Positions 1-9,322 of a stretch of DNA of 64,000 nucleotides are shown here, piece by piece. Numbering within the stretch: the stretch's first letter is position 1; every line of letters begins with the position of its first letter. The DNA lies in the NCBI RefSeq assembly GCF_005491705.1, contig NZ_CP028092.1, positions 992,001 to 1,056,000 of the forward strand, given 5' to 3'. The translations under genes were made by a program, and so were the position numbers. The notes beneath the pieces are model-generated. The model saw nothing but the letters and a program-made list of their open reading frames with translations. It searched no databases and was not told where the DNA came from. Origin of the DNA: Pontibacter sp. SGAir0037. GTDB lineage: Bacteria > Bacteroidota > Bacteroidia > Cytophagales > Hymenobacteraceae.

Positions 1-77
1 AAACGCTGGGAGGCAGCATTGCCGTGGAGAGTGAAGCAAACAAAGGAGCCCACTTTATCCTGACCTTTAAAAGTTAG
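1..77 (+). CDS. C-terminal end of a sensor histidine kinase (partial)
   Basis: Reading from base 3, the last 24 codons give a protein end of the form LGGSIAVES...GAHFILTFKS followed by a TAG stop. This is the typical last strand of a HATPase_c domain, where a G-G-x-I-x-V-x-S segment precedes a G-x-x-F-x-x-x-F ending. The rest of the gene lies left of the window, so sensor domain and partner regulator cannot be seen. Assignment rests only on this short tail. Confidence 0.6.
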   Translation, partial: TLGGSIAVESEANKGAHFILTFKS

Positions 78-106
78 AGTCTTGTAGAAAATGGTACAAT
101 CCATAT

Positions 107-144
107 AAAAAAGCGGCCTGCCATTCTATAAATGGCAGGCCGCT
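107..144 (-). terminator. Rho-independent terminator
   Basis: A perfect 14-bp stem (112-125 with 131-144) closes a 5-base loop. On the minus strand it is followed by a run of T (the A run at 107-112), so it terminates the minus-strand gene ending at 170. It could also stop the kinase gene entering from the left. Confidence 0.85.
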
Positions 145-169
145 GAAAAGTATGAGGGGTTATTAATTC

Positions 170-556
170 TTACTTGGTCACCTGGGTGAGCTGCACGGTC
201 TGGTTGGTGATGAAGGCGTTCAGCTGCTTTTCGGTGAGGATATCGGTAACGGCCTGGGCGTAGGTGTTCACCAGTTCCTGGGCCTTGGCGTCCAGCTCAG
301 CCGATGCCAGCAGGAGCTGGGAAGACTGGGTATCGCGCTTGAACTTGCGGTTGAGCTCCTTAAGTTTGATGTACTGCATCTCGTTGAGCTCCAGCTCCAG
401 GATCAGGTCGCGGTTGATCTCTTTCTGCAACAGCATCGTCACAACCCTCTTCTCGGTAGAGGAGAGCGTAGACACCGAACCGCTGGCAAAGGCAGAGGAC
501 ACGTTCACGAATGCTGCCAGGGCTACTATTGCTAGAAAGGTCAGGTACTTCTTCAT
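170..556 (-). CDS. Small secreted CpxP/Spy-like protein
   Basis: A 128-residue protein with a clear signal peptide (K2-K3, hydrophobic 5-20, probable cleavage after the A-F-A at 22-24). The mature part is predicted mostly helical and charged, with two LTxxQ-like motifs (LNEMQ at 57-61 and LTEKQ at 107-111), the hallmark of the periplasmic Spy/CpxP chaperone superfamily. That motif is the only support for the family; overall similarity cannot be tested here. It is monocistronic, ends in a strong terminator and faces away from its neighbours. A role as a periplasmic stress or chaperone protein is inference. Confidence 0.6.
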   Translation of the reverse strand: MKKYLTFLAIVALAAFVNVSSAFASGSVSTLSSTEKRVVTMLLQKEINRDLILELELNEMQYIKLKELNRKFKRDTQSSQLLLASAELDAKAQELVNTYAQAVTDILTEKQLNAFITNQTVQLTQVTK

Positions 557-1203
557 GGAATCGGTTGTTAAAAACTTGTACTACTTTAGGCTTGTCTCCC
601 TATATTCAACTCTGATGCCAAATTCACAAAACCTTCTATATAGTGTTTAAAGCCATATTTAGAGCTTTGCCTGTCTTTGATATTTCCCATGGTGGGAATG
701 ATAAAATTGCAAATGGGAAAAATAACCTTTATAGGAAGTCGTTCAGCGGAGAAGGTTGATTAAGATTTTAATTATTTTAAATATTTTTTGCATTTCAATC
801 AGACTATAAATCAGTCTTTTTATCGGAATAAACAGCCTGTCTTGTTCCAATCCAGTAGTCTATAGGTTATTAAAAGCCGGAAAGCTTTCATCATTCCATA
901 ATCCGGTAGAAAGCATGCTGAAGCACGGCATGAGATATGCTTCATCCGTTCGAAGTAACGCGTGCCATAGACATGAATGAGCTGCGGCGAAAGATTTTAA
1001 ATAAGAGTATAATTTATTGAATTGCAGCGTTATAATAGTGGGTAAAGCAATCAGGACAGACTTAAAGGATATACCGGGAATAGTAGATTCAGATGGAAAT
1101 GAGCAAGATAAAGCCTTCGAAGAGTTTGGAAAGAGATTAGTGTTTTCTCTTTAAAGTGTATGCATAGTAAGATGATGAAAGCTGCGGGTTTTAAGTATAG
1201 TTT
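557..1203. other. Intergenic region, no gene seen
   Basis: 647 bases between divergent genes. It is AT-rich and holds no convincing reading frame. An imperfect inverted repeat (TTTCCCAT near 683-690 and ATGGGAAA near 712-719) is the only structure noticed. It presumably carries the promoters of both flanking genes. Confidence 0.5.
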
Positions 1204-2217
1204 ATGAATAAGGATACCAAGCCGTATCGTTTTTTGGTGATAGAAGATAATCCTAAAGATTTTATGCTGCTGGTACATTACCTGTTGAAGCATATATCGA
1301 ATCCATCCATTGACCAGGCCAGGAGTTTTGAAGAAGCGGCCTCGTGTCTTCAGTCCAGCAAGCGTGGGAAGTATGATATCTTATTTCTCGATTTAACACT
1401 TCCCGATAAAAGCGGCGAGGAACTCATCAGCAGCATTGTCGGCCTCTGCTCCTGGTGCCCTGTTATCGTGCTTACCGGCTATACCGACTTTGTGTTTAGC
1501 ACCAAATCGCTTGCCCTTGGTGTTTCTGATTATTTGCTGAAAGAAGAGCTTACCCCTTTTAACCTGTACAAAAGCGTTGTTTACAATATTGAGCACAAGC
1601 ACATCCTAAGTGAGCTGGAAGAGTCGGAGAGCCGGTACAGTAAATTATTCCATTTTAGTCCGCAGCCAATATGGGTATATGAAACTGATACCTATAGGTT
1701 TCTGGATGTAAACCAGGCCGCGCTGGATCACTATGGCTATAGCCGGAAAGAATTTCTGGCCATGACTGTAATGGATATCAGGCCACCCGAGGATATTCCG
1801 CAGCTAAAAGCAGCTGCAAAGAATTTCCAACAGAAAAAAACAACTTTTGCAGGTGTTTTCAGGCACCTGAAGAAGAATCGGGAGATCATACAGGTGGAGA
1901 TTTACTGCAATACCATTCAGTACAAAGGAGAGGATGCTAAAATTGTGTTAGCACATGATATTTCGGAAAACCTGAAGAATATCAAAGCGATCAGAAGTCA
2001 GAATCAGAAGCTGAAAGAAATTGCCTGGATTCAATCCCATGTGGTAAGGGCACCATTGGCTAGGTTAATGGGGCTGGTTAAGCTTTTAAAGATCCAAAAG
2101 GAAAAGGACCAGGTGCAGCAGGAGTTTTTCGACATGATCATGGATTCTGCCACAGAACTTGATGACGTTATACATGAAATTACCCGTAAATCTGAACAAA
2201 TCAGCCTGGAAGAGTAA
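1204..2217 (+). CDS. Receiver-PAS-HisKA protein without ATPase domain
   Basis: A 337-residue signalling protein. Residues 9-130 form a response-regulator receiver with the acidic pocket (E15-D16), phosphoacceptor D63 (FLDLTLPD), switch T91 and conserved K113. Residues 142-255 are a PAS domain (SRYSKLFHFSPQPIWVYE onward). Residues 265-330 look like a HisKA dimerisation helix pair with H279 in SHVVRAPLARLMG. The protein stops there: the HATPase_c domain needed for autophosphorylation is absent, and no downstream frame supplies it. It may act as a phospho-acceptor or adaptor for another kinase, but that is inference. Monocistronic; 187 bases separate it from the next gene. Confidence 0.85.
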   Translation: MNKDTKPYRFLVIEDNPKDFMLLVHYLLKHISNPSIDQARSFEEAASCLQSSKRGKYDILFLDLTLPDKSGEELISSIVGLCSWCPVIVLTGYTDFVFSTKSLALGVSDYLLKEELTPFNLYKSVVYNIEHKHILSELEESESRYSKLFHFSPQPIWVYETDTYRFLDVNQAALDHYGYSRKEFLAMTVMDIRPPEDIPQLKAAAKNFQQKKTTFAGVFRHLKKNREIIQVEIYCNTIQYKGEDAKIVLAHDISENLKNIKAIRSQNQKLKEIAWIQSHVVRAPLARLMGLVKLLKIQKEKDQVQQEFFDMIMDSATELDDVIHEITRKSEQISLEE

Positions 2218-2284
2218 TTGCCACTTTGCCAGTTGCTTATAAACTCACAAGCCTGTAAAAGCCCCTTCTCTGTTTAAATTGTGA

Positions 2285-2325
2285 TGCAATTTTGTTGCAA
2301 AATAGATTGCTTCTTTCTAACATTG
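2285..2325 (+). promoter_or_regulatory. Promoter with TGCA-N7-TGCA operator
   Basis: Operator palindrome TGCAATTTTGTTGCA at 2285-2299. A Bacteroidota-type promoter overlaps it: TTG at 2295-2297, a 20-base spacer, then TAACATTG at 2318-2325 (7 of 8 match to TAnnTTTG with its two free positions). It lies 84 bases upstream of the small secreted protein gene at 2409. Binding here would block the -33 contact. Confidence 0.6.
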
Positions 2326-2408
2326 CAGCATAAGTCTCTTCAGGCCTTCGTAAGTATGAAAGTACTTCGGCGGCTCTCTAATACTAAGAGCAAGCTTTTT
2401 TTCTGAAC

Positions 2409-2723
2409 ATGTACGGCCGACAGATATATACCGCTTATTTGCTATTGGTGCTCTTCCTCAGAGTACTGGCGCCAGAAGCTGCGGTTCTGTCTCTGCACCG
2501 GCACACGCATACAGAAGATGTACTACAAGCAGGGCAAACCGTTGGGCAAGCGCACATACATTGCCATGTAGATGATTTGTTTAACAAGCCTTTCTTATCC
2601 TCCTGTTTCTCCTTAGAGCTTTGTCTCATGCCACCGGCAGGCTGTTATGTGCAGCCCTATGACTTTGCCTGGAAATTTACCTATCCTAACAATACCTATC
2701 TGCGCGGGCCTCCTGTGGCCTGA
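2409..2723 (+). CDS. Small His/Cys secreted protein ending in RGPPVA
   Basis: A 104-residue protein with one hydrophobic N-terminal segment (8-28), then potential metal ligands: H30, H32, H34, H49, H51, C52, H53 and C66, C72, C79. It ends R-G-P-P-V-A. Two other genes in the window share this layout of N-terminal membrane segment, His/Cys middle and (G/P)PP tail: 21333-21677 and 34950-35306. Each stands first behind a TGCA-N7-TGCA operator and upstream of metal-uptake genes. I do not recognise a named family. A role in binding or handing over metal at the envelope is inferred from composition and context. The next gene is the receptor at 3091. Confidence 0.65.
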   Translation: MYGRQIYTAYLLLVLFLRVLAPEAAVLSLHRHTHTEDVLQAGQTVGQAHIHCHVDDLFNKPFLSSCFSLELCLMPPAGCYVQPYDFAWKFTYPNNTYLRGPPVA

Positions 2724-3090
2724 CCTTTTGTTGCTCAGTAAGTGTAGGCGCTTCAGTAGAAGGGCACAGCTACAGGTATACCGATAGTTGTGTGTATCGC
2801 TATAATTACTGCATTATCTTAAACATATAGCTGCAGGAGGTGCCAGAGCCGTTCCGGCCATAGCATTGTTTGCAGGCAAAGCTGTACTGCTATTCATTAA
2901 AAGCAGATGGTGCTACTCTGAAGTATAAGTACCGGCCAATGATTACCTGGATAAGCCTGTGCTTATGGCGCAACGCACCTCCGTCAGCAGTCAGCGCAAG
3001 GGTTTTTTCTACAGCAACCTCATTCATCTATAAGTATACCATCATCCATACACTATCGCCGCAGCAGGAGCATAAATCTCCAACCAAACC
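2724..3090 (+). other. Spacer between small protein and receptor genes
   Basis: 367 bases with no supported gene. I found no copy of the TGCA-N7-TGCA operator here and no convincing TAnnTTTG promoter, so the receptor may be transcribed with the small protein gene. No terminator hairpin was seen. Confidence 0.4.
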
Positions 3091-5529
3091 ATGTATATGA
3101 GAAAATTTTTGAGTTTTTTATGGCTGCTTCTGATGCAGCTTAGCGTGCAGGCGCAAAGCGCGGGCACAATCAGTGGCAAAGTAACAGCGGGCAACGGAGC
3201 AGGCCTGGAGGGTATATCGGTGGTGCTTCAGGAAAGCAACCAGAGGACACTGACAGCGGCAGACGGCACTTTCAGAATCAGTAATCTGGGGCTGGGCACG
3301 TACACGGTAGTGGCGAAGGCCGTGGGCTACGACGCACAGGTAAGGCAGGTACAGCTGAGTGAAGCGAATCCCGCCGCTGTAATTAACTTTGCATTAGAAC
3401 AAAACACCAATGCACTGCAGGAGGTGGAGGTACTGGGCCGAAAAGAAACCACCTACAAAAGCGAGTACAGCTTTATAGGCACTAAAACAGCCAGCCTGGT
3501 GATGGATGTGCCGCAAACCATTTCTACAGTTACGAAGGAACTGCTGGAAGACCAGCAGGCCTTTACCCTGAATGAGGTGGTGCAGAACCTGGCGGGCGTA
3601 AATCAGTACTCCAGCTACGACGACATCACAGTGCGCGGCTTCCGTAACGGCTACGAGAGCGGCTTCAGGCTGGTGAACGGCCTGCGCTCGGGCTATAGCT
3701 ATGGCAATGGCTTTTTCCGGGTGCCGCTTACCGTAAACCTGGAGCGGGTGGAGGTGCTGAAAGGTCCGGGAGCGGCCTTGTTTGGTGATGTAAATCCCGG
3801 CGGCACCATTAACATGGTAACCAAAAAGCCGCTGGAGGAGGAACGCAAGGCGGTGAACTTCTCGGCGGGCAGCTTTCAGACGATGCGCTCCACCTTAGAC
3901 TTCACCGGCCCCCTGAATGCAGACAAAACCTTGCTCTACCGCCTGAATGTTGGCTATGAAGACACCAAAACCTTCCGCGACCGAAACGACCGCAGCTCAT
4001 TATTAATCGCGCCAACCGTTACCTTTCGCCCCACCGAAAACACCACCCTGAATGCCGAAGTGGTATTCAGCAGCTTTAACGGCTACCTGGACCGCGGCCT
4101 GCCTATACAAGGGGGCGATTTGTTTGCGCTGCCTTTGTCGTTTGCCGTAAACCAGCCCAACGACCATTATAATGTGCATGACCTGTCGCTGAACGCCTCG
4201 CTGAACCACCGCATCAATAACTGGCTGTCGTTTAACCTGGCTTACATGAAGTTTTCCTATGCCGAAGACATTCGGGAGCACCGCACACGCAACCAGTTTG
4301 TGGATGCGCCGCGGAACACTGTCATGTATGTGCGCTACTTTGAGCGGCTGGCAAAAGAATATACCAACAATGCCTCGGCTTACCTTTCGCTAACGGGCAA
4401 TACCGGCCGCATCAGCCACAAAGTGGCCCTGGGTACTGATTTTGTGCGCTTCGACACCGACAAAAACAGCAGCATGGTGGAGGTATGGAACCAGACGGTG
4501 AACGGAGAAGTGGTGCCGCTTTCCTTCGACCTGAAAAATCCTGTTTATGAAATCAAAAGCACCAGCAACTACATACGCCGCCCGGTGCCGCAGTTCTTCA
4601 TCGATTACCTGAACAACGTGTACCAAACCACCGGTTTGTATGTGCAGGACCAGCTGGATATTACCGACAGATTGGGCCTGTTGCTGGGGCTGCGCTACGA
4701 GATGTTCCGCGACCGGCGCGACTACGGCGCAGGGGAAGAACGCATTGCGCAGAATGTGCTGCTGCCACGTGCCGGCTTAACTTTCTCGCTGCGCGATAAC
4801 CTGAACTACTTTGCCAGCTACAGCCAGGGCTTCAGGCCCCTTAACCCGCAGTACATAAAGTACCCGGAGCGCTATGGCCGCAGCGAGCCTTTTAAAAACG
4901 AGACCAGCTACCAACTGGAAACAGGTTTGAAAGGTGAGTTTTTCCAGAAGGCGCTGTTTGCCACACTTTCGCTTTACCAGATCGAGAAGCGCAACACCTT
5001 GTTACAGACCTTTGAGGTGACCGAAGCAGGTAACCCGATCTTCAGGCAAAACGGCAGTACACTGTCGCAAGGCGGAGAGTTGGAACTGGTTGGAAACTTA
5101 GTGCCTAACTTCAGCCTGAACGCGAACTATGCCTATAACCACACCGAAGTGCGGAGCGCCGACCTGATCAGTGAAAACGGTATGATGGCAGCCAACGCAC
5201 CAAAGCATTCGGCAGGATTTTGGGCGAAGTACACCTTTACTATACCCGGCATACGCGGTGTGGGAGTGGGGGCAGGGGGCAACTACGTTAGCCTCCGCAG
5301 GATGGAAACCCAGGTAATCCAGGCCAACACCGGTGAAACCATCTGGGATTACTGGCCATGTTATACGGTGGCAAATGCCGCGCTGTACTACAATGTGAAC
5401 AAGTTTAAGTTTGCCTTTAACCTGAACAACCTGCTGAACGAGCGCTACTTTGTAGGTGGCTACGATTATTTCCGTGCCAGCCCGGGCGCAGGCCGCAACT
5501 ACATGACTTCGATCGGCTATACTTTTTAA
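3091..5529 (+). CDS. TonB-dependent siderophore-type receptor
   Basis: An 812-residue outer-membrane receptor. It has a signal peptide (1-22; the second Met at 3097 is an equally good start), a carboxypeptidase-regulatory-like domain (about 26-105), a plug (about 125-245) with the VRGF and LKGPGAALFGDVNPGGTIN motifs, and a beta barrel ending in ...IGYTF with the terminal Phe needed for BAM assembly. The plug sequence is of the ferric-siderophore (FhuA/FoxA-like) class, so the ligand is probably a metal chelate. It is followed 186 bases later by an ABC-2 transporter. Operator context points to metal starvation, possibly a zinc chelate; the ligand is unknown. Confidence 0.9.
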   Translation: MYMRKFLSFLWLLLMQLSVQAQSAGTISGKVTAGNGAGLEGISVVLQESNQRTLTAADGTFRISNLGLGTYTVVAKAVGYDAQVRQVQLSEANPAAVINFALEQNTNALQEVEVLGRKETTYKSEYSFIGTKTASLVMDVPQTISTVTKELLEDQQAFTLNEVVQNLAGVNQYSSYDDITVRGFRNGYESGFRLVNGLRSGYSYGNGFFRVPLTVNLERVEVLKGPGAALFGDVNPGGTINMVTKKPLEEERKAVNFSAGSFQTMRSTLDFTGPLNADKTLLYRLNVGYEDTKTFRDRNDRSSLLIAPTVTFRPTENTTLNAEVVFSSFNGYLDRGLPIQGGDLFALPLSFAVNQPNDHYNVHDLSLNASLNHRINNWLSFNLAYMKFSYAEDIREHRTRNQFVDAPRNTVMYVRYFERLAKEYTNNASAYLSLTGNTGRISHKVALGTDFVRFDTDKNSSMVEVWNQTVNGEVVPLSFDLKNPVYEIKSTSNYIRRPVPQFFIDYLNNVYQTTGLYVQDQLDITDRLGLLLGLRYEMFRDRRDYGAGEERIAQNVLLPRAGLTFSLRDNLNYFASYSQGFRPLNPQYIKYPERYGRSEPFKNETSYQLETGLKGEFFQKALFATLSLYQIEKRNTLLQTFEVTEAGNPIFRQNGSTLSQGGELELVGNLVPNFSLNANYAYNHTEVRSADLISENGMMAANAPKHSAGFWAKYTFTIPGIRGVGVGAGGNYVSLRRMETQVIQANTGETIWDYWPCYTVANAALYYNVNKFKFAFNLNNLLNERYFVGGYDYFRASPGAGRNYMTSIGYTF

Positions 5530-5715
5530 AGATAGGAAAAATGTCTCCCTTAGGGGACTACAAGGGTGTGAAAGGTATAGATCACCCCTATAATTCTTCC
5601 AGGAATGTTTAACATGAGTACATGCTGGTGTGAGCTTGCAGCCCATGCCAGCAAAAGGATGAAAAACAGCTAGAAAAACTAAAAGAATACCATTAGAAAT
5701 CAAAGTAAAAACACT

Positions 5716-6426
5716 ATGCATAATGTACTAGAAGCAAAAGACCTCCGAAAGCAGTACCAGGACAAGCTGGCGCTGAAAGGCTTGAACCTGCAGATTAAGG
5801 CAGGAGAGATATTTTGCCTGCTGGGTCAGAACGGAGCAGGTAAATCAACTACTATCAACCTGTTCCTGGGCTTTATACAGCCAACCTCAGGTGCTGCCTT
5901 TGTAAACGGGCTGGAGGTTGCCACGAATATCACAAAGGTAAAGGAACACCTGGCCTATATACCTGAAAATGTGATGCTATACCCTAACCTGACAGGCCTG
6001 GAAAACCTGGCGCTGTTCAGCAGCCTGGCCGGGTTCGATTACTCGAAAGAGGAGTTGATGACCTACCTGGTACGTGCAGGATTGCCTGCTGATGCGGCCA
6101 GCCGCAGGGTAGGGGGCTATTCCAAAGGCATGCGCCAGAAAGTGGGTATAGCCATTGCAGTAGCCAAGCATGCCAAGGTGCTGCTGCTCGATGAACCTAC
6201 TTCGGGTCTTGACCCTAAAGCCAGCAACGAGTTTTCGGAACTGCTGCTGCAACTCAGTGCAGCCGGTACCGGCATCTTTATGGCCACACACGACATCTTC
6301 CGGTCTAAAGAAGTGGGCACCAGGATAGGCATTATGCGCGAAGGCGAGCTGGTGGATGTGTTGCCCGCGGCCAATCTGGATGCAAACGAACTGGAAAAAC
6401 TATACCTCAACTATATGCACGTGTAA
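5716..6426 (+). CDS. ABC transporter ATP-binding protein (ABC-2 type)
   Basis: A 236-residue ATPase with Walker A GQNGAGKST (37-45), signature YSKGMRQK (135-142), Walker B LLLDEP (156-161), D-loop GLD and switch H192. It belongs to the CcmA/NosF-like class that pairs with ABC-2 permeases. The two permease genes follow at once (2- and 3-base gaps), giving a three-gene transporter. It is clearly paralogous to 21955-22650. Substrate and direction cannot be read from sequence. The pairing with a TonB receptor behind a shared operator recalls the Zur-controlled znuGHI/znuK arrangement described in Caulobacter (recalled, not checked). Confidence 0.92.
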   Translation: MHNVLEAKDLRKQYQDKLALKGLNLQIKAGEIFCLLGQNGAGKSTTINLFLGFIQPTSGAAFVNGLEVATNITKVKEHLAYIPENVMLYPNLTGLENLALFSSLAGFDYSKEELMTYLVRAGLPADAASRRVGGYSKGMRQKVGIAIAVAKHAKVLLLDEPTSGLDPKASNEFSELLLQLSAAGTGIFMATHDIFRSKEVGTRIGIMREGELVDVLPAANLDANELEKLYLNYMHV

Positions 6427-6428
6427 GG

Positions 6429-7850
6429 ATGGTAAAAAACATAGCTAAAAAAGAATTTATCAGCACCCTCCGCGACAGCCGCTTTGTGGCACTCAGCATC
6501 ATGGTGCTGCTGCTGTTGCTGGCTGCTACGGTGGTAGGGCTGCACAGTTATAATACCCTGCAGGAAGAGCGGGAGGTGGCACAGCAAACAGTTAACGACC
6601 AGTTTGCCAATTCCGCAGACCGGCACCCGCACCGCATGGCGCATTACGGTTCTTACGCCTTCAGGCCTAAGTCCAGCGTTAGTTTCCTCGATTTCGGGTT
6701 AGATTCCTATACCGGAGCTTCTGTATTTATGGAGGCCCACCGGCAAAACAGCGCCAACTTCAGCCAGGCGCAGCAGTCATCTTCGCTTATTCGTTTTGGG
6801 GAGATGACGGTGGCCTTTGTGCTGCAGATGCTCATTCCGCTGCTTATTATTTTTCTTTGCTTCGGCGCCTTTACCCAGGAGAGGGAAACCGGAACGCTGA
6901 AAATCCTGCTGAGCCAGGGCATATCGTTGCGGCAGGTGGCCTGGGCTAAAGTAGCCGGCTACAGCAAAGTGGTAGCCCTGGTAGTGGCACCTGCCTTAGT
7001 GCTGGCCAGCCTGCTCTTGTTTGGCAGAGGCGGCTTCGATGTAGATGGGGACGTGTTGCTGCGGCTGTTGCTTTTTATGTTTTTCTACCTGGTATACTTC
7101 TTCATTTTTGTGGTATTATCGGTGGTGGTGTCAGCGTTGCATCAGCGGTCCAGCACTGCTCTGGTTACCCTGCTGGGCATCTGGATTCTCTGCTGCGTAA
7201 TTATACCCAAAGCATCGGCTAACCTTGGGGCTACACTTTATACCACGCCAACCAAGGCCCAGATGGATGCCGATGTGCACGAGGAGGTAGCCAAGGGCAT
7301 AGACGGTCATAGTGCGGAGGACGAACGTACGGAGGCACTGAAGCAGGAGCTGCTGGAAAAGTACAAAGTGTCTTCTGTGGAAGAATTGCCGGTTAATTTC
7401 GATGGTATACGCATGGCAGCAGGAGAGGAGCATAGTACGCGCGTGTACCAGGAGCATTTCGAGGAGCTAACCGATATTTTCGAAAGTCAGAACCGCATTT
7501 CAGAGTATGCGGGTTTTCTGAACCCTTACCTGGCTGTGCGCCACCTTTCTATGGGGATGGCTGGGTCTGATTTCAGCCACTATATTCATTTTCAGAACCA
7601 GGCGGAGCAATACCGCTACCACCTGGCCCAGGAGCTGAACCACATCCAGACGACACAGCTAAAGTATGGCGATAAAGAAACGCGCCTGAGCAGCGACACC
7701 TGGAAAGCATTTGAGCCTTTCAGGTATGAAGCACCCCAGGCAGGCTGGGCACTTGGCAGGCATGTGGTGTCGTTGGTTGCGCTGCTGGTGTGGCTGGCGC
7801 TGGTATGTGTGTTGGGGCTAAGGCTGATTGATAATACTAATGTTGTTTAA
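6429..7850 (+). CDS. ABC-2 permease, DUF3526-like (first of pair)
   Basis: A 473-residue membrane protein with an N-terminal transmembrane helix (about 18-40), a long extracytoplasmic stretch, then a cluster of helices from about 125 to 265, a second soluble region and a last helix near the C terminus (about 447-466). This layout fits the DUF3526 ABC-2 permease family. The motif (E)RETGTLKILLSQG after the second helix is shared with its paralogue at 22801-24225 (ERASGTLKLLQSQG). It starts 2 bases after the ATPase gene and is translated with it. Confidence 0.85.
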   Translation: MVKNIAKKEFISTLRDSRFVALSIMVLLLLLAATVVGLHSYNTLQEEREVAQQTVNDQFANSADRHPHRMAHYGSYAFRPKSSVSFLDFGLDSYTGASVFMEAHRQNSANFSQAQQSSSLIRFGEMTVAFVLQMLIPLLIIFLCFGAFTQERETGTLKILLSQGISLRQVAWAKVAGYSKVVALVVAPALVLASLLLFGRGGFDVDGDVLLRLLLFMFFYLVYFFIFVVLSVVVSALHQRSSTALVTLLGIWILCCVIIPKASANLGATLYTTPTKAQMDADVHEEVAKGIDGHSAEDERTEALKQELLEKYKVSSVEELPVNFDGIRMAAGEEHSTRVYQEHFEELTDIFESQNRISEYAGFLNPYLAVRHLSMGMAGSDFSHYIHFQNQAEQYRYHLAQELNHIQTTQLKYGDKETRLSSDTWKAFEPFRYEAPQAGWALGRHVVSLVALLVWLALVCVLGLRLIDNTNVV

Positions 7851-7853
7851 GCG

Positions 7854-9236
7854 ATGAAGAGATTCCGGATACTGATAAAATACGAGTGGCTCAATTTCAG
7901 GGCCGACAAAGGGTTGCTGATTCTGACCATGCTGACGCTGTTTGCCGGACTATACGGCATCTACTACGGCAGCACCGAAGTGGCAAGGCAGCGGGAGAAC
8001 ATTGCCGCCCTGGAGGTGCTGACAGAGCACAACATAGCGGAGCTGAAAGCAAAATACCCGGAAGGGACAGACGCAGGCGACATTGGCTATTATCATTCCA
8101 CCTTTGCTGTAAACCACCCCGACTCCTGGGCCAGCCTCTCTATAGGCCAGCGCGATGTGAACCCGTACTATATCAAACTTCGCCTGCTTAACCTGCAGTC
8201 GCAGCTCTATGATACCGAGAACATTAACCCGCTGAAGGTGCTGTCGGGTAACTTTGACCTGAGCTTTGTGCTGGTATACCTGTTCCCGTTGCTCATTATC
8301 GGGCTGAGCTTTAACATACTGTCGGTGGAGAAAGAGCAGGGCACTTTGCCGCTGCTGCTCTCGCAGCCCATTGGTTTACCTGTAATTGTTGGCGCCAAGC
8401 TTACTTTCCGAATGATGATCGTGCTGGGGTTGGCGCTGCTGCTATCCGCAGTGGCTATGGTGTGGGGGCAGGTGGTGCCCGATGAGCGGGTGGCGCTGTG
8501 GCTGGGTGTGGTGGTGCTCTATGCGCTTTTCTGGTTTGGAGTAGCTTTTGTGGTGGCGGCCTTGCAGAAGAATTCAGCCTTCAATGCTGTTACGCTGCTT
8601 GGTGTATGGCTGCTGCTGACCATTATTATACCTGCTCTGTTAAACGTGTACGTGGCCGTAAAGCAGCCGGTGCCGCAGGCGCTGGCATTAACTATAAAAC
8701 AGCGGGAGGTAGTACATGGGGGCTGGGATAAGCCGAAGCGCGAAACCATGGACAAGTTTTTTGCCCTGTACCCGCAGTACACGGATACTACTGAAATAAA
8801 AGGGCGGTTTGCCTGGCGCTGGTATTATGCCTTTCATCAGTTGGGAGACGAAGCTGTGGCCGATCTTGCCCACGATTACCAGGCAGGGCTGCAGGCGCGG
8901 CATCAGTTGGTGGAGCGGCTGAATGTGTTGTCGGTGCCTGTAAACGTACAGAGCATATTTAACGCGATGGCTGGTTCCGATCTACCGTCTTACCTGGGCT
9001 TTCTGCAGAGTGCCACACAATACCACGATGCGCTGCGGGAGTTTTACTACCCATTCCTGTTCAACCAGGTAAACTTCACATCTGCCGATTATGCGAAAGA
9101 ACCAAGGCACAGCTTTACCAGCCAGCCAGACTTTGCTACTGTTTTTGCAGGTATAAATAAGTTGCTGGTAAGTGTGATACTTGTTTTCGGAATCGGCTTC
9201 TTTATTTTCAGAAAAGTACCAGCTGTTGTAAAGTAA
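7854..9236 (+). CDS. ABC-2 permease, DUF3526-like (second of pair)
   Basis: A 460-residue permease with the same topology as its upstream neighbour: helix near 18-37, soluble loop, helix cluster about 130-275, soluble loop and terminal helix about 435-453. The EKEQGTLPLLLSQP segment matches the ERETGTLKILLSQG segment of the first permease, and LSIGQ(R/K)D is shared with its paralogue at 24222-25613. It presumably forms the membrane heterodimer of the transporter. The start ATG is 3 bases past the previous stop. A terminator follows. Confidence 0.85.
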   Translation: MKRFRILIKYEWLNFRADKGLLILTMLTLFAGLYGIYYGSTEVARQRENIAALEVLTEHNIAELKAKYPEGTDAGDIGYYHSTFAVNHPDSWASLSIGQRDVNPYYIKLRLLNLQSQLYDTENINPLKVLSGNFDLSFVLVYLFPLLIIGLSFNILSVEKEQGTLPLLLSQPIGLPVIVGAKLTFRMMIVLGLALLLSAVAMVWGQVVPDERVALWLGVVVLYALFWFGVAFVVAALQKNSAFNAVTLLGVWLLLTIIIPALLNVYVAVKQPVPQALALTIKQREVVHGGWDKPKRETMDKFFALYPQYTDTTEIKGRFAWRWYYAFHQLGDEAVADLAHDYQAGLQARHQLVERLNVLSVPVNVQSIFNAMAGSDLPSYLGFLQSATQYHDALREFYYPFLFNQVNFTSADYAKEPRHSFTSQPDFATVFAGINKLLVSVILVFGIGFFIFRKVPAVVK

Positions 9237-9256
9237 GTAGTGAACATATCTAAACA

Positions 9257-9300
9257 GAAAAGCCGGAGCAAGATCATATCACATCCTGCCCCGGCTTTCT
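9257..9300. terminator. Bidirectional terminator between convergent genes
   Basis: AAAGCCGG (about 9259-9266) pairs with CCGGCTTT (9291-9298), with further internal pairing. It lies between the end of the transporter operon and the end of the reductase pseudogene, and could serve both. Confidence 0.65.
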
Positions 9301-9322
9301 TGCAAAAGAACCTGTAACTTAT

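Noticed and set aside
2870-3100. 76-codon plus-strand frame before the receptor
   Set aside because: No signal, motif or conserved composition; it overlaps the receptor start.
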